A stretch of 64,000 nucleotides of DNA, from assembly GCA_964387945.1 (NCBI GenBank), contig CAYLYX010000010.1, positions 1-64,000 on the forward strand. The letters run 5' to 3'. A program made the translations under genes and the position numbers. Below, in pieces: positions 15,734 through 24,787 of the stretch. This DNA is from Parvicella sp964387945. GTDB lineage: Bacteria > Bacteroidota > Bacteroidia > Flavobacteriales_D > Parvicellaceae. Numbering within the stretch: the first letter of the stretch is position 1; each line of letters opens with the position of its first letter. Below the pieces are notes generated by a model. It did not search any database. It had not been told where the DNA came from and saw only the letters and a program-made list of their open reading frames with translations.

Positions 15734-16318
15734 TTACTTTCCTCCGCTTGCGCTTTCTTGTTGTTCTTTCAAGGCATTGTTCCAGATCTTATTCAAGTAA
15801 TTGTGGTAGTACTTGTACTGATCCGTAGCAAAGAAAACGAGAATTCCAATGAGGTCTTCTTGCGTTTTATACCCTGGGTAGATGCTCAGGCGGGTAAGTT
15901 GTTCGTCTAGGAGCACATAAGAAGGGTAAGAAGTTGCTCCGTCTAGAATGGAGTAAGCAAACCAGTGCGTTTTGCCTCGTGCGTTGGGAGCTGTCTTTAC
16001 AAAACTCGGATCTGAATTAGTAAACGTATGTCCGTTAAATTCAATGGTGTCTCGTGTTTCGGCATCAAACTTCACTGGATAATACTTTTCGTTCATGTAC
16101 TGAACGATATTTGGATCCTTAAATGTGGTGGCATCCATCTTCTTACACCATCCACACCATCCAGTGGTGAAATCGATAAAAACCTTCTTTTTGACTTCAT
16201 CTTTTTCTCGTTGTGCAACCATTTCATCCCACGTCATCCACTGAATTTCTTCGGTTTCTTGAGCGAGTGCTGAGAAGCTAGATAAGCCAATTATAATGAG
16301 TAGAAATAAATGTTTCAT
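15734..16318 (-). CDS. Secreted thioredoxin-fold protein with CGWC active site
   Basis: 194 residues with signal peptide MKHLFLLIIIGLSSFSALAQ. Thioredoxin-like (thioredoxin_7 type): VFIDFTTGWCGWCKKMD with Cys55 and Cys58, then YMNEKYYPVKFDAE, and a cis-Pro region ATSYPSYVLLDEQ. Such proteins act in the periplasm as thiol-disulfide oxidoreductases or reductants. An insertion (about residues 90-125, NGHTFTNSDPSFVKTAPNAR) separates the two halves of the fold, as in the family. The start is 1 base after the S9 peptidase stop, and the 47-residue membrane protein follows 2 bases after its own stop, so the three form one operon. Confidence 0.9.
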   Translation of the reverse strand: MKHLFLLIIIGLSSFSALAQETEEIQWMTWDEMVAQREKDEVKKKVFIDFTTGWCGWCKKMDATTFKDPNIVQYMNEKYYPVKFDAETRDTIEFNGHTFTNSDPSFVKTAPNARGKTHWFAYSILDGATSYPSYVLLDEQLTRLSIYPGYKTQEDLIGILVFFATDQYKYYHNYLNKIWNNALKEQQESASGGK

Positions 16319-16319
16319 A

Positions 16320-18536
16320 TTACAAGTTTTCGATTAGGTAGTTCGTCATTAAGTTGTATAAATGCTCACGAGTATTTCCGCCATAAATTCCATGATTTTT
16401 GTTCGGGTAAGCCATGAAATCAAACTGTTTGTTCGCTTTGACGAGTGCATCTACCATTTCCATGGCGTTTTGAAAATGAACGTTGTCATCCGCACTTCCG
16501 TGAATGAGAAGGTAATTTCCTTCTAGTTTTTCAACATGATTGATCGGTGAGTTGACGTCATAATTTTTGCCATTTTCTTGAGGTGTGCGCATAAATCTTT
16601 CGGTGTAGATGTTATCGTAGTATCTCCAGTTGGTTACCGGAGCGACAGCGATTGCTGTGCTAAACACGTCTGCTCCTTTGGTGATGCACAAAGATGACAT
16701 ATAACCTCCGTAGGACCACCCAAAAATTCCGATTCGCTCCTTATCAACGTAGGGGAGGTTACCCAAGTTTTTTGCCGCTGCAATTTGATCTTCTGTTTCA
16801 TATTTACCTAACTGCAAATAAGTACTGTGCTTAAAATCTCGACCTCTATAACCTGTTCCACGGGCATCTACAGAGACAACAATATAACCCTTTTGCGCGA
16901 GCGATTGAAACCAAAAGTAATTCCCATAGCCCCATTCATCGTTTACGGTATTGATACCAGGACCTCCGTATACATACATGAGTACAGGATATTTTTTGTC
17001 TTCTTGAAAATTAGAAGGTTTAATCATCCATGCATTCAGGTCATCCCCTTGTGCTCCTTTGATGGTGAAAAATGTCTTGGGAGAAAGATCAAACGTTTCC
17101 ATGGTCTTTTTCAGGGCGTTGTTGTTTTCGATAACCAATGGGGCTTTTAGTTTCGATTTTTTGTGATTCCCATGAATCGAAACGGTAAAAGGTGTGTTGG
17201 CGTCCGAATGGTAGAGCAAGAAGTATTTAAAACCACTGCTAAATTCAGCCGAACTCATTCCAGGTTGTGTGCTTAGTTTCGTCAACTTACTGCCGTCCGT
17301 TTTGATGCTATAAACTTCTCGTTGGGTAGGACTTTCTTTTGCCGCTTGAAAGTAAATGGTTTTCTTGCTTTCGTCTATACCATAAACTTCTGTTACTTCC
17401 CACTTTCCTGTGGTAATCTGAGTTTCTTTTTTGCTTGCCAAGTCGATGAGGTAAATGTGATTGTACCCATCTTTTTCGCTGGTCCAAAGCAAGGTGTTTC
17501 CATCGCTTAGCAACTCTGTATTATCATGAATATCAATGTAGGTCTTCGCTTCTTCAGAATAGACAACTTTAGTTGGAACGGGAATATTAGGTTTTCTGGC
17601 AGGGTCAAATTTCCCTGTCATAATCTCCAATTTATTTTGCAGACGATTCATACGTTGTACAACCAATGTGTATTTATCGTTAGACCAAGTGATTCTTGGA
17701 ACGTAGATGTCTGTTTCTGCACCTAGATCAAATGGTTCCGTTCTGTTGGTTTCTAATTCGTAAACATGAATGGTTACAACAGAATTGGCCTCCCCAGCCT
17801 TTGGATACTTAAACTTATAATGTTTTGGATAGAGGGTTCCATACATTTCCATTTGGAATTCTTTCACCGCACTCTCATCAAACTTATAATAAGCAATGCG
17901 GTTACTGTTGGGCGACCAATAAAAGCCTCTATCAAAACTAAATTCCTCTTCATATACCCAGTCTGTTGCACCGTTGATGATTTGATTCATCACCCCATCA
18001 AAGGTTACCTGAACTTCTTTGTTATCGTTTAGAAAGCGGTAGAAAATATTGTTGTCTCTCACAAAAGCTACTTTCTGACCGTCAGGTGAGAATGCCGCCA
18101 AACGCTGTTTTCCTTTGGCCATGTCTGCCAGCGGTTCGAGCTTTTTAGATTTTATGTCATAAATAAAGTAAAAAGACTTAGAACTGTGTCTATAAATGCT
18201 CTCCTGCGAAGAAGCGATGAGTATTTTGGTTTCATCGTAGTTGAAATCGTAATCATCAATGGAAACAGGTTCTCCTTTATAAACCAAATCCATGGACTTT
18301 ACGATAGTGCCTACATTCTCGTATTTTTCGTAGCTAAACTTATCAATGGCAGCACCTTCTCTAGAGTGGGTGAGTTGTGTGAAGTGCATTCCATCGTTCA
18401 TGCTTTCCACACCATACACATTAGCAGCGCTAAACGTACGCGTACTCCAGATGATATTGTTATCGATCTGTTTCTTCCCTTGTCCTACGATCCCTCCGAA
18501 GATGAAAAGACCGATCCATACTAAACTATATTTCAT
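16320..18536 (-). CDS. S9 family prolyl peptidase (dipeptidyl peptidase IV type)
   Basis: 738 residues from ATG 18536 (signal peptide MKYSLVWIGLFIFGGIVGQG); a second ATG two codons upstream is possible, but 18536 gives the modal 19-base distance to the promoter box. The N-terminal part is a beta-propeller (DPPIV_N: SFDRGFYWSPNSNRIAYYKF, VPRITWSNDKYTLVVQRMNR). The alpha/beta hydrolase domain has catalytic Ser in GIFGWSYGGYMS, Asp in HGSADDNVHFQN and His in YPNKNHGIYGG. It cleaves X-Pro dipeptides from periplasmic peptides. First gene of an operon with a thioredoxin-like protein and a small membrane protein. Confidence 0.95.
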   Translation of the reverse strand: MKYSLVWIGLFIFGGIVGQGKKQIDNNIIWSTRTFSAANVYGVESMNDGMHFTQLTHSREGAAIDKFSYEKYENVGTIVKSMDLVYKGEPVSIDDYDFNYDETKILIASSQESIYRHSSKSFYFIYDIKSKKLEPLADMAKGKQRLAAFSPDGQKVAFVRDNNIFYRFLNDNKEVQVTFDGVMNQIINGATDWVYEEEFSFDRGFYWSPNSNRIAYYKFDESAVKEFQMEMYGTLYPKHYKFKYPKAGEANSVVTIHVYELETNRTEPFDLGAETDIYVPRITWSNDKYTLVVQRMNRLQNKLEIMTGKFDPARKPNIPVPTKVVYSEEAKTYIDIHDNTELLSDGNTLLWTSEKDGYNHIYLIDLASKKETQITTGKWEVTEVYGIDESKKTIYFQAAKESPTQREVYSIKTDGSKLTKLSTQPGMSSAEFSSGFKYFLLYHSDANTPFTVSIHGNHKKSKLKAPLVIENNNALKKTMETFDLSPKTFFTIKGAQGDDLNAWMIKPSNFQEDKKYPVLMYVYGGPGINTVNDEWGYGNYFWFQSLAQKGYIVVSVDARGTGYRGRDFKHSTYLQLGKYETEDQIAAAKNLGNLPYVDKERIGIFGWSYGGYMSSLCITKGADVFSTAIAVAPVTNWRYYDNIYTERFMRTPQENGKNYDVNSPINHVEKLEGNYLLIHGSADDNVHFQNAMEMVDALVKANKQFDFMAYPNKNHGIYGGNTREHLYNLMTNYLIENL

Positions 18537-18555
18537 AATCATTTATTAATGCTTC

Positions 18556-18563
18556 CAAAGATA
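18556..18563 (-). promoter_or_regulatory. TAnnTTTG promoter element before the S9 peptidase operon
   Basis: Reads TATCTTTG on the minus strand, 19 bases before the ATG at 18536. Confidence 0.6.
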
Positions 18564-18621
18564 ACGAAACCGTTGCTCTTGTGAAAACATTATATGGAGT
18601 GCAAGAATTGAGCCGAAGTCA

Positions 18622-21600
18622 TTACCAAATCACATAATCCAACTCCTGATTTTGAATACGAGCAGTAGGTGTCTGTTTACCGTGCGATAGTTTGGTCACC
18701 ATTTCTGAAACGTAAATCTGCAATTCAGACAACATGATCTTACCATCTTTGTCTAAGTCGGCAGTTTCGTTTCTGAGGCCGAAGAGTAAGCTATAGGTAA
18801 AGAGTCCATTCTTCCACTCTGAGCTTTCCATGGCAAATTCAGCACCTCCCGCTGATGATAGTACCGTAGCTCCCGTACCTCGTCTGAGGTCGGTAAAGAG
18901 CTCTTTCATCATCTTTGAAGGACTTGCTTCTATGGTGGACAGCGAAGGTCCCACTGATCTAAACATAACATCCTCTTCTTCCTCAACGTCCTCATTGCTC
19001 ACCAAAATTTCTTCTTCTTCCACCTCACCGCTGTGGCAGGTGTCCATGATCAGAATACGTTTTAACGGAGAGATATTATCTAACAGTGCCTCCAGAAGGT
19101 TGTAGGCCAACCCATTTTCGGAGGGTTTGTTGAAATTCACATCGTGCGTACCGTAATAATAATCGTAGTTGACGTCCAGCAACCCGTGTCCTGCTACAAA
19201 TACAATTACCACATCATCAATTCCTGCTCCTTCAAAGAAAGATTTAAGGTTGGTGATATTGTCTACCGTAGCTTCTTTGTTGGTGATGGTCTTCGTGTGG
19301 ACTTGATCATACGTTTCATTACTTCCTGCAAAGATGGCTGCCAGATCTTTAGCATCCTTAGCGGCATAGTTCAGGTTAAAACGCTTGTCCTTGTATTCAG
19401 AAGTACCAATGGTAACAAGGTAAAGATTGGGTTTAGCTTCATCCGTACAGATGATCTCAATGGTTTCTTTAAGACTTTCTAACCCATTTTTACCCGCTAC
19501 GGCAATTTGGATTTTATTTTTGCCAGAAGCTAATTCCACAGTTACGGTTTCATCTAGTTTAGTTCCAGCTATCGTTTTTCCTTGCATGCCATTGATGGGA
19601 ACATCGTTGTTCCAAACTTTTAACCTTCCCAACGTTCCATCTTTTGCGTCAGCGGCAATAGTAAAGGTGATGGATCGTTTATCTGTGGTCAAAGGAATGG
19701 ATTCAAAGTCCTTGATGCTGATGGTAGGCAAAGAACTGATATTTCCCAAGTCAGCTTCTTTTAGCCCCAGCTTTTTTAAACGTTTTTGATAAGCCATGTA
19801 ATAGAGCTCCACTAGCGCCTCATCTTCACTATTCATGGCTTTCAGTACGATGTCTGGTCGGTTAAATTTAGCGTCAAATTGTTCAAAAGGGTAGGCCTCA
19901 CTTCCTACTTTGAAGGTCACCAATTCTTGACCTTCTTTTGTGATTTTATAGTACTGTTCTGGAGTTTTGAAGATGGCGTTTTCATTTTCACCAACCATAA
20001 TGAAACGCTCTTTTCCAGTTGCTGGGTCAAAGATGGTTAACGATCCATTCTTCAAACTTACACCAACGTAGCCAAACTTGTTCACCTGAACGTCCGTTAC
20101 TAGATTACAAGGTATAGTTGGAGATTGGGCAACTTTGTCATTGATAATGTCCATGAAGTTGATGTTATTATCATCAATCGTAATTACATGGTCGAGTGGC
20201 ATGTGCGTCATGACAGGGAAACCGGAAACTTTTTCTTTTTTAACACCAGTAATTTTAGATAGTGTCTCATCTGAACTACCGCCCAACACAGATTTAAAAT
20301 CATAGGAGTAAATTCCAATTCCTGTATTGACAAAGAGTTTGTCACCAGCTTCGCTAAATCCGATAAACGGTTTCCTTGACATGGTGATTTTGGGGTTGAA
20401 GTCGAGCACACGATACCATCCACTGGTTCTCCAAGCTACGATCCTTCCCGTGTTAAAAGCTGCCACCAGGTACCTGCCATCATTCGAAAGTGTAATCGCA
20501 TTGGCGACCTGAAACATTCCATTCATCTTTAAATCATCCGTTTCGTTTACTTCCAATTGATTTTTGGTGGTGTTTTGAATGTCTTCAATATAGACAATGG
20601 ATACAGGTGTTCTGCCACTACCGCCTACTACAAGATACTCCTCTTCTTTATCGAAGACGATATCATAAAACTCTTTCTGACCTGTTTTTACGTAATCTAT
20701 ATAGGTAGGTAGTCCATCTTTCAGACTGTAGAGTCGGATTTCATCGTTCTTAAACACCGTGAGCATATAATTGCCTTTCGGAGAGATGATGATTTGATCT
20801 TCCTGAAAACCAAAACGACTAAAAGCTGCTTTCCCAGCTAGTTTACTTTCTTCTTTAGCATAAGTTTTTGCAGCGTCCGTTTTTTCTTTGATTTTATCCT
20901 TAGCATTGTCTTTAATGGAGCTAAAGTCTCCTGAGGCAATTTGTTTCCATTTACTGACTTTGCCTTCTGTTACTGTTGTGTTTTCTACTTTGTCTTTTAC
21001 ATCTTCTTTTGTTTCCTCCGTTTTTGCAGCAACATTGTCCTTGCCTCGGTCTTTGATTTCCAGTTTTCTTTCAGGAAACGTAAAGGTGCCCAAGCGCTGT
21101 GCACTATTCAGTGACCAGATATCTAATTGCTCACCACGAAGGGTATACAGATAGTTATCAGCCGGACTAAAAGCAAACGCATCGATAGCGTTTACATTTC
21201 CTTTGAGTGTTTTCGTAACATTTCCTCTGCTTACGTTCCAGATCTGAATAACATTATTTTTAGAGTAAATCTTGTCAAAAAGAAGTGTTTTAAAGCCCGC
21301 TGAGGCAATGCTTTCTCCTTGGTGACTGAATGAAATTACTTTCGTTTTCTCGTGCGCACTTTCGTCTTTCAGCGTAGCGATCAGCTCACCATTGGCGTTC
21401 CAGACTTTGGTGCTACCGTGCTCATCGATCATTGCAATTTGTGCAGAGGCTGTAGATACATCTAGATCTAAAGGATCTTTGATGGTCGAAAATTCATTCA
21501 CAACCTCTCCGTTTTCGTTTACGACAAAAACCTCTCCCTTGATGGTTACAGCAAACGCTTGTTTGGTCTTTGTTCCAAAGATATACCTGACTTCATACTG

Positions 21601-22182
21601 TGTATTCAATTTGAAAGACTTCACTTCATCACCAGATGTTATGGAAACAAGGTAAGCGCCCTTTGAAGTTCCTACCCACCATTTGTCTTTATCCGAAGAA
21701 ACGACTGAGATGTCATTAATGCCTCCTTTACTTTTATAAATAGTGTTTTCTGTACTACCCTTTAGGGTGATAAGTTGATTTGCTTTGTAAGAGATGAGGT
21801 ATTCACCGGTTGGATCGTAGGAGATAAGTTCTTGACCAAAACTCAGTTCAGAACTATCGGTTTTACTCCAGTTGTTGAGGTCCCAATAGTAGCACTTATT
21901 ACTTTCGTCCAAAGAAACGATTTCATCTTTCACGGGATTAAAAAAGAACTTGCTAACCGGCTTTTGATGTCCTATTAACTGACCAATCAACTTGGCAGAT
22001 CGAACATCCCAAATCATGATGTTGTTGTCTCTGGAATTGGTTGAAGCCACGTATTTACCACTTGGGCTATACTTAATGTCGTTGATCACACCCAGAACTT
22101 TTTCTTGCGTTACCAACTCTACATCTTGTGAAACATAGGGTAGGGCAAACGTGAACAGGATAGAAAATAACAGTAGTCTCAT
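18622..22182 (-). CDS. WD40 repeat / caspase-like (peptidase C14) fusion protein, secreted
   Basis: 1186 residues with signal peptide (MRLLLFSILFTFALPYVSQ). Order of domains: WD40 repeats about residues 30-365 (IKYSPSGKYVASTNSRDNNI, VIQIWNVSRG); a Lys/Glu/Ala-rich linker 371-458; a second set of WD40-like repeats about 460-760; an Ig-like strand region about 820-915; and a caspase-like domain 919-1186. The catalytic dyad is present: His999 (VFVAGHGLL) and Cys1049 (LIMDTCHSGE), followed by a very acidic loop (EVEEEE, EDVEEEED) that could be a processing site. A complete EF-hand loop (D1142 to E1153, DLDKDGKIMLSE) lies near the end. It is predicted to act outside the cytoplasm; target unknown. 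It is monocistronic. Confidence 0.93.
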   Translation of the reverse strand: MRLLLFSILFTFALPYVSQDVELVTQEKVLGVINDIKYSPSGKYVASTNSRDNNIMIWDVRSAKLIGQLIGHQKPVSKFFFNPVKDEIVSLDESNKCYYWDLNNWSKTDSSELSFGQELISYDPTGEYLISYKANQLITLKGSTENTIYKSKGGINDISVVSSDKDKWWVGTSKGAYLVSITSGDEVKSFKLNTQYEVRYIFGTKTKQAFAVTIKGEVFVVNENGEVVNEFSTIKDPLDLDVSTASAQIAMIDEHGSTKVWNANGELIATLKDESAHEKTKVISFSHQGESIASAGFKTLLFDKIYSKNNVIQIWNVSRGNVTKTLKGNVNAIDAFAFSPADNYLYTLRGEQLDIWSLNSAQRLGTFTFPERKLEIKDRGKDNVAAKTEETKEDVKDKVENTTVTEGKVSKWKQIASGDFSSIKDNAKDKIKEKTDAAKTYAKEESKLAGKAAFSRFGFQEDQIIISPKGNYMLTVFKNDEIRLYSLKDGLPTYIDYVKTGQKEFYDIVFDKEEEYLVVGGSGRTPVSIVYIEDIQNTTKNQLEVNETDDLKMNGMFQVANAITLSNDGRYLVAAFNTGRIVAWRTSGWYRVLDFNPKITMSRKPFIGFSEAGDKLFVNTGIGIYSYDFKSVLGGSSDETLSKITGVKKEKVSGFPVMTHMPLDHVITIDDNNINFMDIINDKVAQSPTIPCNLVTDVQVNKFGYVGVSLKNGSLTIFDPATGKERFIMVGENENAIFKTPEQYYKITKEGQELVTFKVGSEAYPFEQFDAKFNRPDIVLKAMNSEDEALVELYYMAYQKRLKKLGLKEADLGNISSLPTISIKDFESIPLTTDKRSITFTIAADAKDGTLGRLKVWNNDVPINGMQGKTIAGTKLDETVTVELASGKNKIQIAVAGKNGLESLKETIEIICTDEAKPNLYLVTIGTSEYKDKRFNLNYAAKDAKDLAAIFAGSNETYDQVHTKTITNKEATVDNITNLKSFFEGAGIDDVVIVFVAGHGLLDVNYDYYYGTHDVNFNKPSENGLAYNLLEALLDNISPLKRILIMDTCHSGEVEEEEILVSNEDVEEEEDVMFRSVGPSLSTIEASPSKMMKELFTDLRRGTGATVLSSAGGAEFAMESSEWKNGLFTYSLLFGLRNETADLDKDGKIMLSELQIYVSEMVTKLSHGKQTPTARIQNQELDYVIW

Positions 22183-22202
22183 AATTTTAAACTATTTGAC
22201 TA

Positions 22203-22210
22203 CAAAGGTA
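22203..22210 (-). promoter_or_regulatory. TAnnTTTG promoter element before the WD40-caspase gene
   Basis: Reads TACCTTTG on the minus strand, 20 bases before the ATG at 22182 and just downstream of the terminator of the preceding gene. Confidence 0.6.
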
Positions 22211-22223
22211 AGGAGGTTTAGGC

Positions 22224-22258
22224 AAAAAAAAAGCCCGAACCAAAAGGTTCGAGCTTTT
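22224..22258 (-). terminator. Intrinsic terminator after the 22278 barrel gene
   Basis: Stem CGAACC / GGTTCG (22236-22241 / 22246-22251) with loop AAAA, extended past one mismatch by AAGC/GCTT, and a long T tract when read on the minus strand. Confidence 0.85.
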
Positions 22259-22277
22259 CAAAGAATTTTACTTCTGA

Positions 22278-23117
22278 TTAGAAGTGGAACATAACTCTAA
22301 TTGCACCACCCCAGTTGTCAGTATCAATGTTGAAACTGCTTGACTTACCAGTCATTGTAGTCAACTCAAAAGTAGTTGCAGTAGTAGAAGTTGAAGTCTC
22401 AAAACCGTAGTTTTCAGTCACTGTTTCACCAGCTCCTGTAGTACTCCAAGACAATCCCCATCCGTACTCAGCAGCAACAGAAATCTTAGGAAGGAAGAAA
22501 TACTCCGCTCCGATGAATCCTCTTACTCCGATTCCGAAAGTAGATCCAGACTTAGAAGACAATGTTCTACCGTTAGTCACTAAACCGTCAAGAACGTTAT
22601 CTTCAGTCATTTCCAAAGCATATTCATACTTCATGTTTGGAGTAGTACCTCCTAAAGTAATCAACGCTTCTCCACCGTAGTAACCCTGAAGTCTGTTATG
22701 ACCTCTTCTCTTCTCAATACCTGCACCTAAAACGATACCTGCACCTGATTGAGTAACTTTGTTCTCAATGTAATCAGGAGCTGCGTCCATAGTGTTAGTA
22801 TCTTGCAACATTACTTGAGAACCAGAACCGTACATTAATCTGATAGATCCTCTGTAGGCTGTGTTCTCATCTGCAAACATCTTTCCATAAATGGCGTTGT
22901 TTGCGTTAACGAATTGAGTTGATAAACTGTTTCCGGTAGAACCGTTAAACATGTTACCAACGTAATCAAACATTGGAGCTGCGTTGAAACCAATCGCCCA
23001 GTCTCCTGATTGAGGTGTAACAACTGTACCGTTGTCATTGGTCACCTCAGTCGTTTGTGCATTAGCCATAGATCCTAGACCTACTAATGCTGCAACAAAA
23101 AGTGCTTTTCTTTTCAT
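22278..23117 (-). CDS. Outer membrane beta-barrel protein
   Basis: 279 residues from ATG 23117, chosen because MKRKALFVAALVGLGSMANA is a textbook signal peptide; the open frame extends 18 codons further but through the promoter box. The mature part is Gly/Thr/Asn/Tyr rich with alternating strands (DWAIGFNAAPMFDYVGNMFN, SIRLMYGSGSQVMLQD, TFGIGVRGFIGAEYFFLPKI, SVAAEYGWGLSW) and ends GGAIRVMFHF, a C-terminal Phe typical of BAM substrates. No specific family recognised. Own promoter and a strong terminator suggest a well expressed single gene. Confidence 0.85.
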   Translation of the reverse strand: MKRKALFVAALVGLGSMANAQTTEVTNDNGTVVTPQSGDWAIGFNAAPMFDYVGNMFNGSTGNSLSTQFVNANNAIYGKMFADENTAYRGSIRLMYGSGSQVMLQDTNTMDAAPDYIENKVTQSGAGIVLGAGIEKRRGHNRLQGYYGGEALITLGGTTPNMKYEYALEMTEDNVLDGLVTNGRTLSSKSGSTFGIGVRGFIGAEYFFLPKISVAAEYGWGLSWSTTGAGETVTENYGFETSTSTTATTFELTTMTGKSSSFNIDTDNWGGAIRVMFHF

Positions 23118-23143
23118 AATGATAAATTTATAGTTTTTCAATT

Positions 23144-23151
23144 CAAAGGTA
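23144..23151 (-). promoter_or_regulatory. TAnnTTTG promoter element before the 22278 barrel gene
   Basis: Reads TACCTTTG on the minus strand, 26 bases before the ATG at 23117. Confidence 0.55.
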
Positions 23152-23289
23152 AATGTTAAACTATCCTGCATAATTTAGGTAAAATTGATTTGTTAACCAA
23201 ATGTTGTTAATTACAGAATAAAATTTTAACTATTTACTGGTTCGGTGACTTGGAACGGCACTTATTCAAAAAGGTTGCAATTTTTTTTG

Positions 23290-23952
23290 TTAAAACTTCC
23301 AGCCGACTCTCACAATCCCCATGTTTACTAGGGAGAACGAGGATGATTTTTTTTCAGGAATTGGTGTGGTTGTAGAAGAATCTGTCGTGGAAGAAGCATC
23401 TTCTGTCTGTAATTCACCCCTTAAATATTTGGTGTTTAAAAACCTGAACCCAATTTCAGTTCCAAGATATAATCCTTTATAAAGGTTGAGGTCAAAGCCT
23501 GAAAACACGTCTACAAACACAGCAGAAAGCTTTTGCTGTTGGTTAAAGTTGAAATCATTGATGAAGGTAGTTCCATCCGTTCGAGACCCATATTCGCTAT
23601 CATTTCCAAACCCATAGCCAAATGATCCTCCTAAATAAGGAGACATCTTATCAAAAGCAAAATGTCTCTCGTAACCAAGCGAAATGTAATTTCCTGAGGA
23701 AACAGTTTCGAGCGAACCTACACCATCGCCATCCACTTCTAGGATTTCATTGGTCACCGAACTGTACATAAAGCGCCAGTTGGTTCTCAAAACATGATTT
23801 TCATTAAAGTGATATCGAATCTTTAAGTTGTTCTCTGAAGTACCTGTATTATTGAAAAGTCTGAATTGTGTTTCAATACTTACTTTTTTATCCTCCTGGC
23901 TGATAGCAATTGCGCAAAACAAAAGAAGTAGGCTTAAGAAAGTTGTTTTCAT
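23290..23952 (-). CDS. Outer membrane beta-barrel protein, hypothetical
   Basis: 220 residues from ATG 23952 (signal peptide MKTTFLSLLLLFCAIAISQ). Short barrel with strands NLKIRYHFNENHVLRTNWRF, YISLGYERHFAFDKMSPYLG, GSFGYGFGND and C-terminal LVNMGIVRVGWKF ending in an aromatic residue. A Ser/Thr-rich loop (EDASSTTDSSTTTPIPEKKS) is probably surface exposed. Family unrecognised; similar in style to the barrel at 22278 but not an obvious close copy. The stop lies in a T-rich region without a clear hairpin terminator. Confidence 0.78.
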   Translation of the reverse strand: MKTTFLSLLLLFCAIAISQEDKKVSIETQFRLFNNTGTSENNLKIRYHFNENHVLRTNWRFMYSSVTNEILEVDGDGVGSLETVSSGNYISLGYERHFAFDKMSPYLGGSFGYGFGNDSEYGSRTDGTTFINDFNFNQQQKLSAVFVDVFSGFDLNLYKGLYLGTEIGFRFLNTKYLRGELQTEDASSTTDSSTTTPIPEKKSSSFSLVNMGIVRVGWKF

Positions 23953-23982
23953 ACTGTAATTTTTAGTGAAGTAACGATTTTC

Positions 23983-23990
23983 CAAAATTA
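23983..23990 (-). promoter_or_regulatory. TAnnTTTG promoter element before the 23290 barrel gene
   Basis: Reads TAATTTTG on the minus strand, 30 bases before the ATG at 23952. It overlaps the last codons of pcm. Confidence 0.45.
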
Positions 23991-24644
23991 ATATTGTCTG
24001 TCGTTAAGCATCGGAACAAAACTAAAGTTTCCAAAAGACTCTTCGAATAGCTCTCCTTCTTGGTCTTTTAGAATCAACTTCATGATTTGCATTTTTCCTT
24101 CTCCTACAGGGATGACCATTTTTCCATCTATTGCTAATTGTTCAACCAACTTAGGTGGAACAAATGGAGCTCCGCAGGTGACAATAATCTTGTCAAAAGG
24201 AGCAAAAGTGGGTTTCCCTTCAAAGCCGTCTCCAAAATATAGGTTCGCGCGATACTTCAAACGTTGAAGGACATTTTTGGTAGTAGCAAAGAGTTCTCGC
24301 TGTCGTTCAATAGAGTATACTTTTGCTCCTAATTCCAACAGTACAGCCGTTTGATAACCGCTTCCAGTACCGATTTCCAGCACCTTGTCTCCCTTTTTAA
24401 TATCAAGTAAGGTGCTTTGAAACGCAACTGTAGAGGGTTGTGAGATGGTTTGTCCAGCACCGATGGGAAAAGCTAAGTCTTGGTATGCAAAGTTATTGTG
24501 AAACACACTGTCAAAGAACATGTGTCGAGGAACTTTTCCAATCGCTTCCAGCACATCTTCCGATGCAATATCCTTTTCACGCAACAGACTTACCAGTCCC
24601 TTACGCATTCCTTGATGCTTGTATGTGTCTTCCGTTTGAAACAT
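23988..24644 (-). CDS. pcm: Protein-L-isoaspartate O-methyltransferase
   Basis: Repairs isoaspartyl residues in aged proteins using S-adenosylmethionine. 218 residues. PCMT signatures: DTYKHQGMRKGLVSLLREK at the start, IGKVPRHMFFDSVF, FPIGAGQTISQPSTVAFQ (substrate-binding loop), SAM motif I VLEIGTGSGYQTAVLLEL, and DKIIVTCGAPFVPPKLVEQL. The conserved KHQGMRKGLV block is at the very start, so the ATG at 24644 must be right. The promoter box TATTTTTG at 24652-24659 leaves only 7 bases before that ATG, so the mRNA may be nearly leaderless. Confidence 0.96.
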   Translation of the reverse strand: MFQTEDTYKHQGMRKGLVSLLREKDIASEDVLEAIGKVPRHMFFDSVFHNNFAYQDLAFPIGAGQTISQPSTVAFQSTLLDIKKGDKVLEIGTGSGYQTAVLLELGAKVYSIERQRELFATTKNVLQRLKYRANLYFGDGFEGKPTFAPFDKIIVTCGAPFVPPKLVEQLAIDGKMVIPVGEGKMQIMKLILKDQEGELFEESFGNFSFVPMLNDRQY

Positions 24645-24651
24645 TGCGTAA

Positions 24652-24659
24652 CAAAAATA
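24652..24659 (-). promoter_or_regulatory. TAnnTTTG promoter element very close to pcm start
   Basis: Reads TATTTTTG on the minus strand, only 7 bases before the pcm ATG. Divergent from the promoter at 24762-24769. Confidence 0.5.
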
Positions 24660-24761
24660 GAGTTTACGGCTTTATTATCGATCAGTTTCGTTTTAATAAA
24701 TGCTAAAACATAGATGTTAATAATAATAGCTTGTTTTTCTCAGATCAGCAATTTGATGCAA

Positions 24762-24769
24762 TATTTTTG
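24762..24769 (+). promoter_or_regulatory. TAnnTTTG promoter element before the Gfo/Idh/MocA gene
   Basis: Exact TATTTTTG, 18 bases before the ATG at 24788. Confidence 0.6.
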
Positions 24770-24787
24770 AAGCTAAATTACTTTAGC

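Noticed and set aside
16827..18524. Several plus-strand ORFs inside the S9 peptidase gene
   Set aside because: All lie antisense to a well supported gene and have no recognisable motifs.
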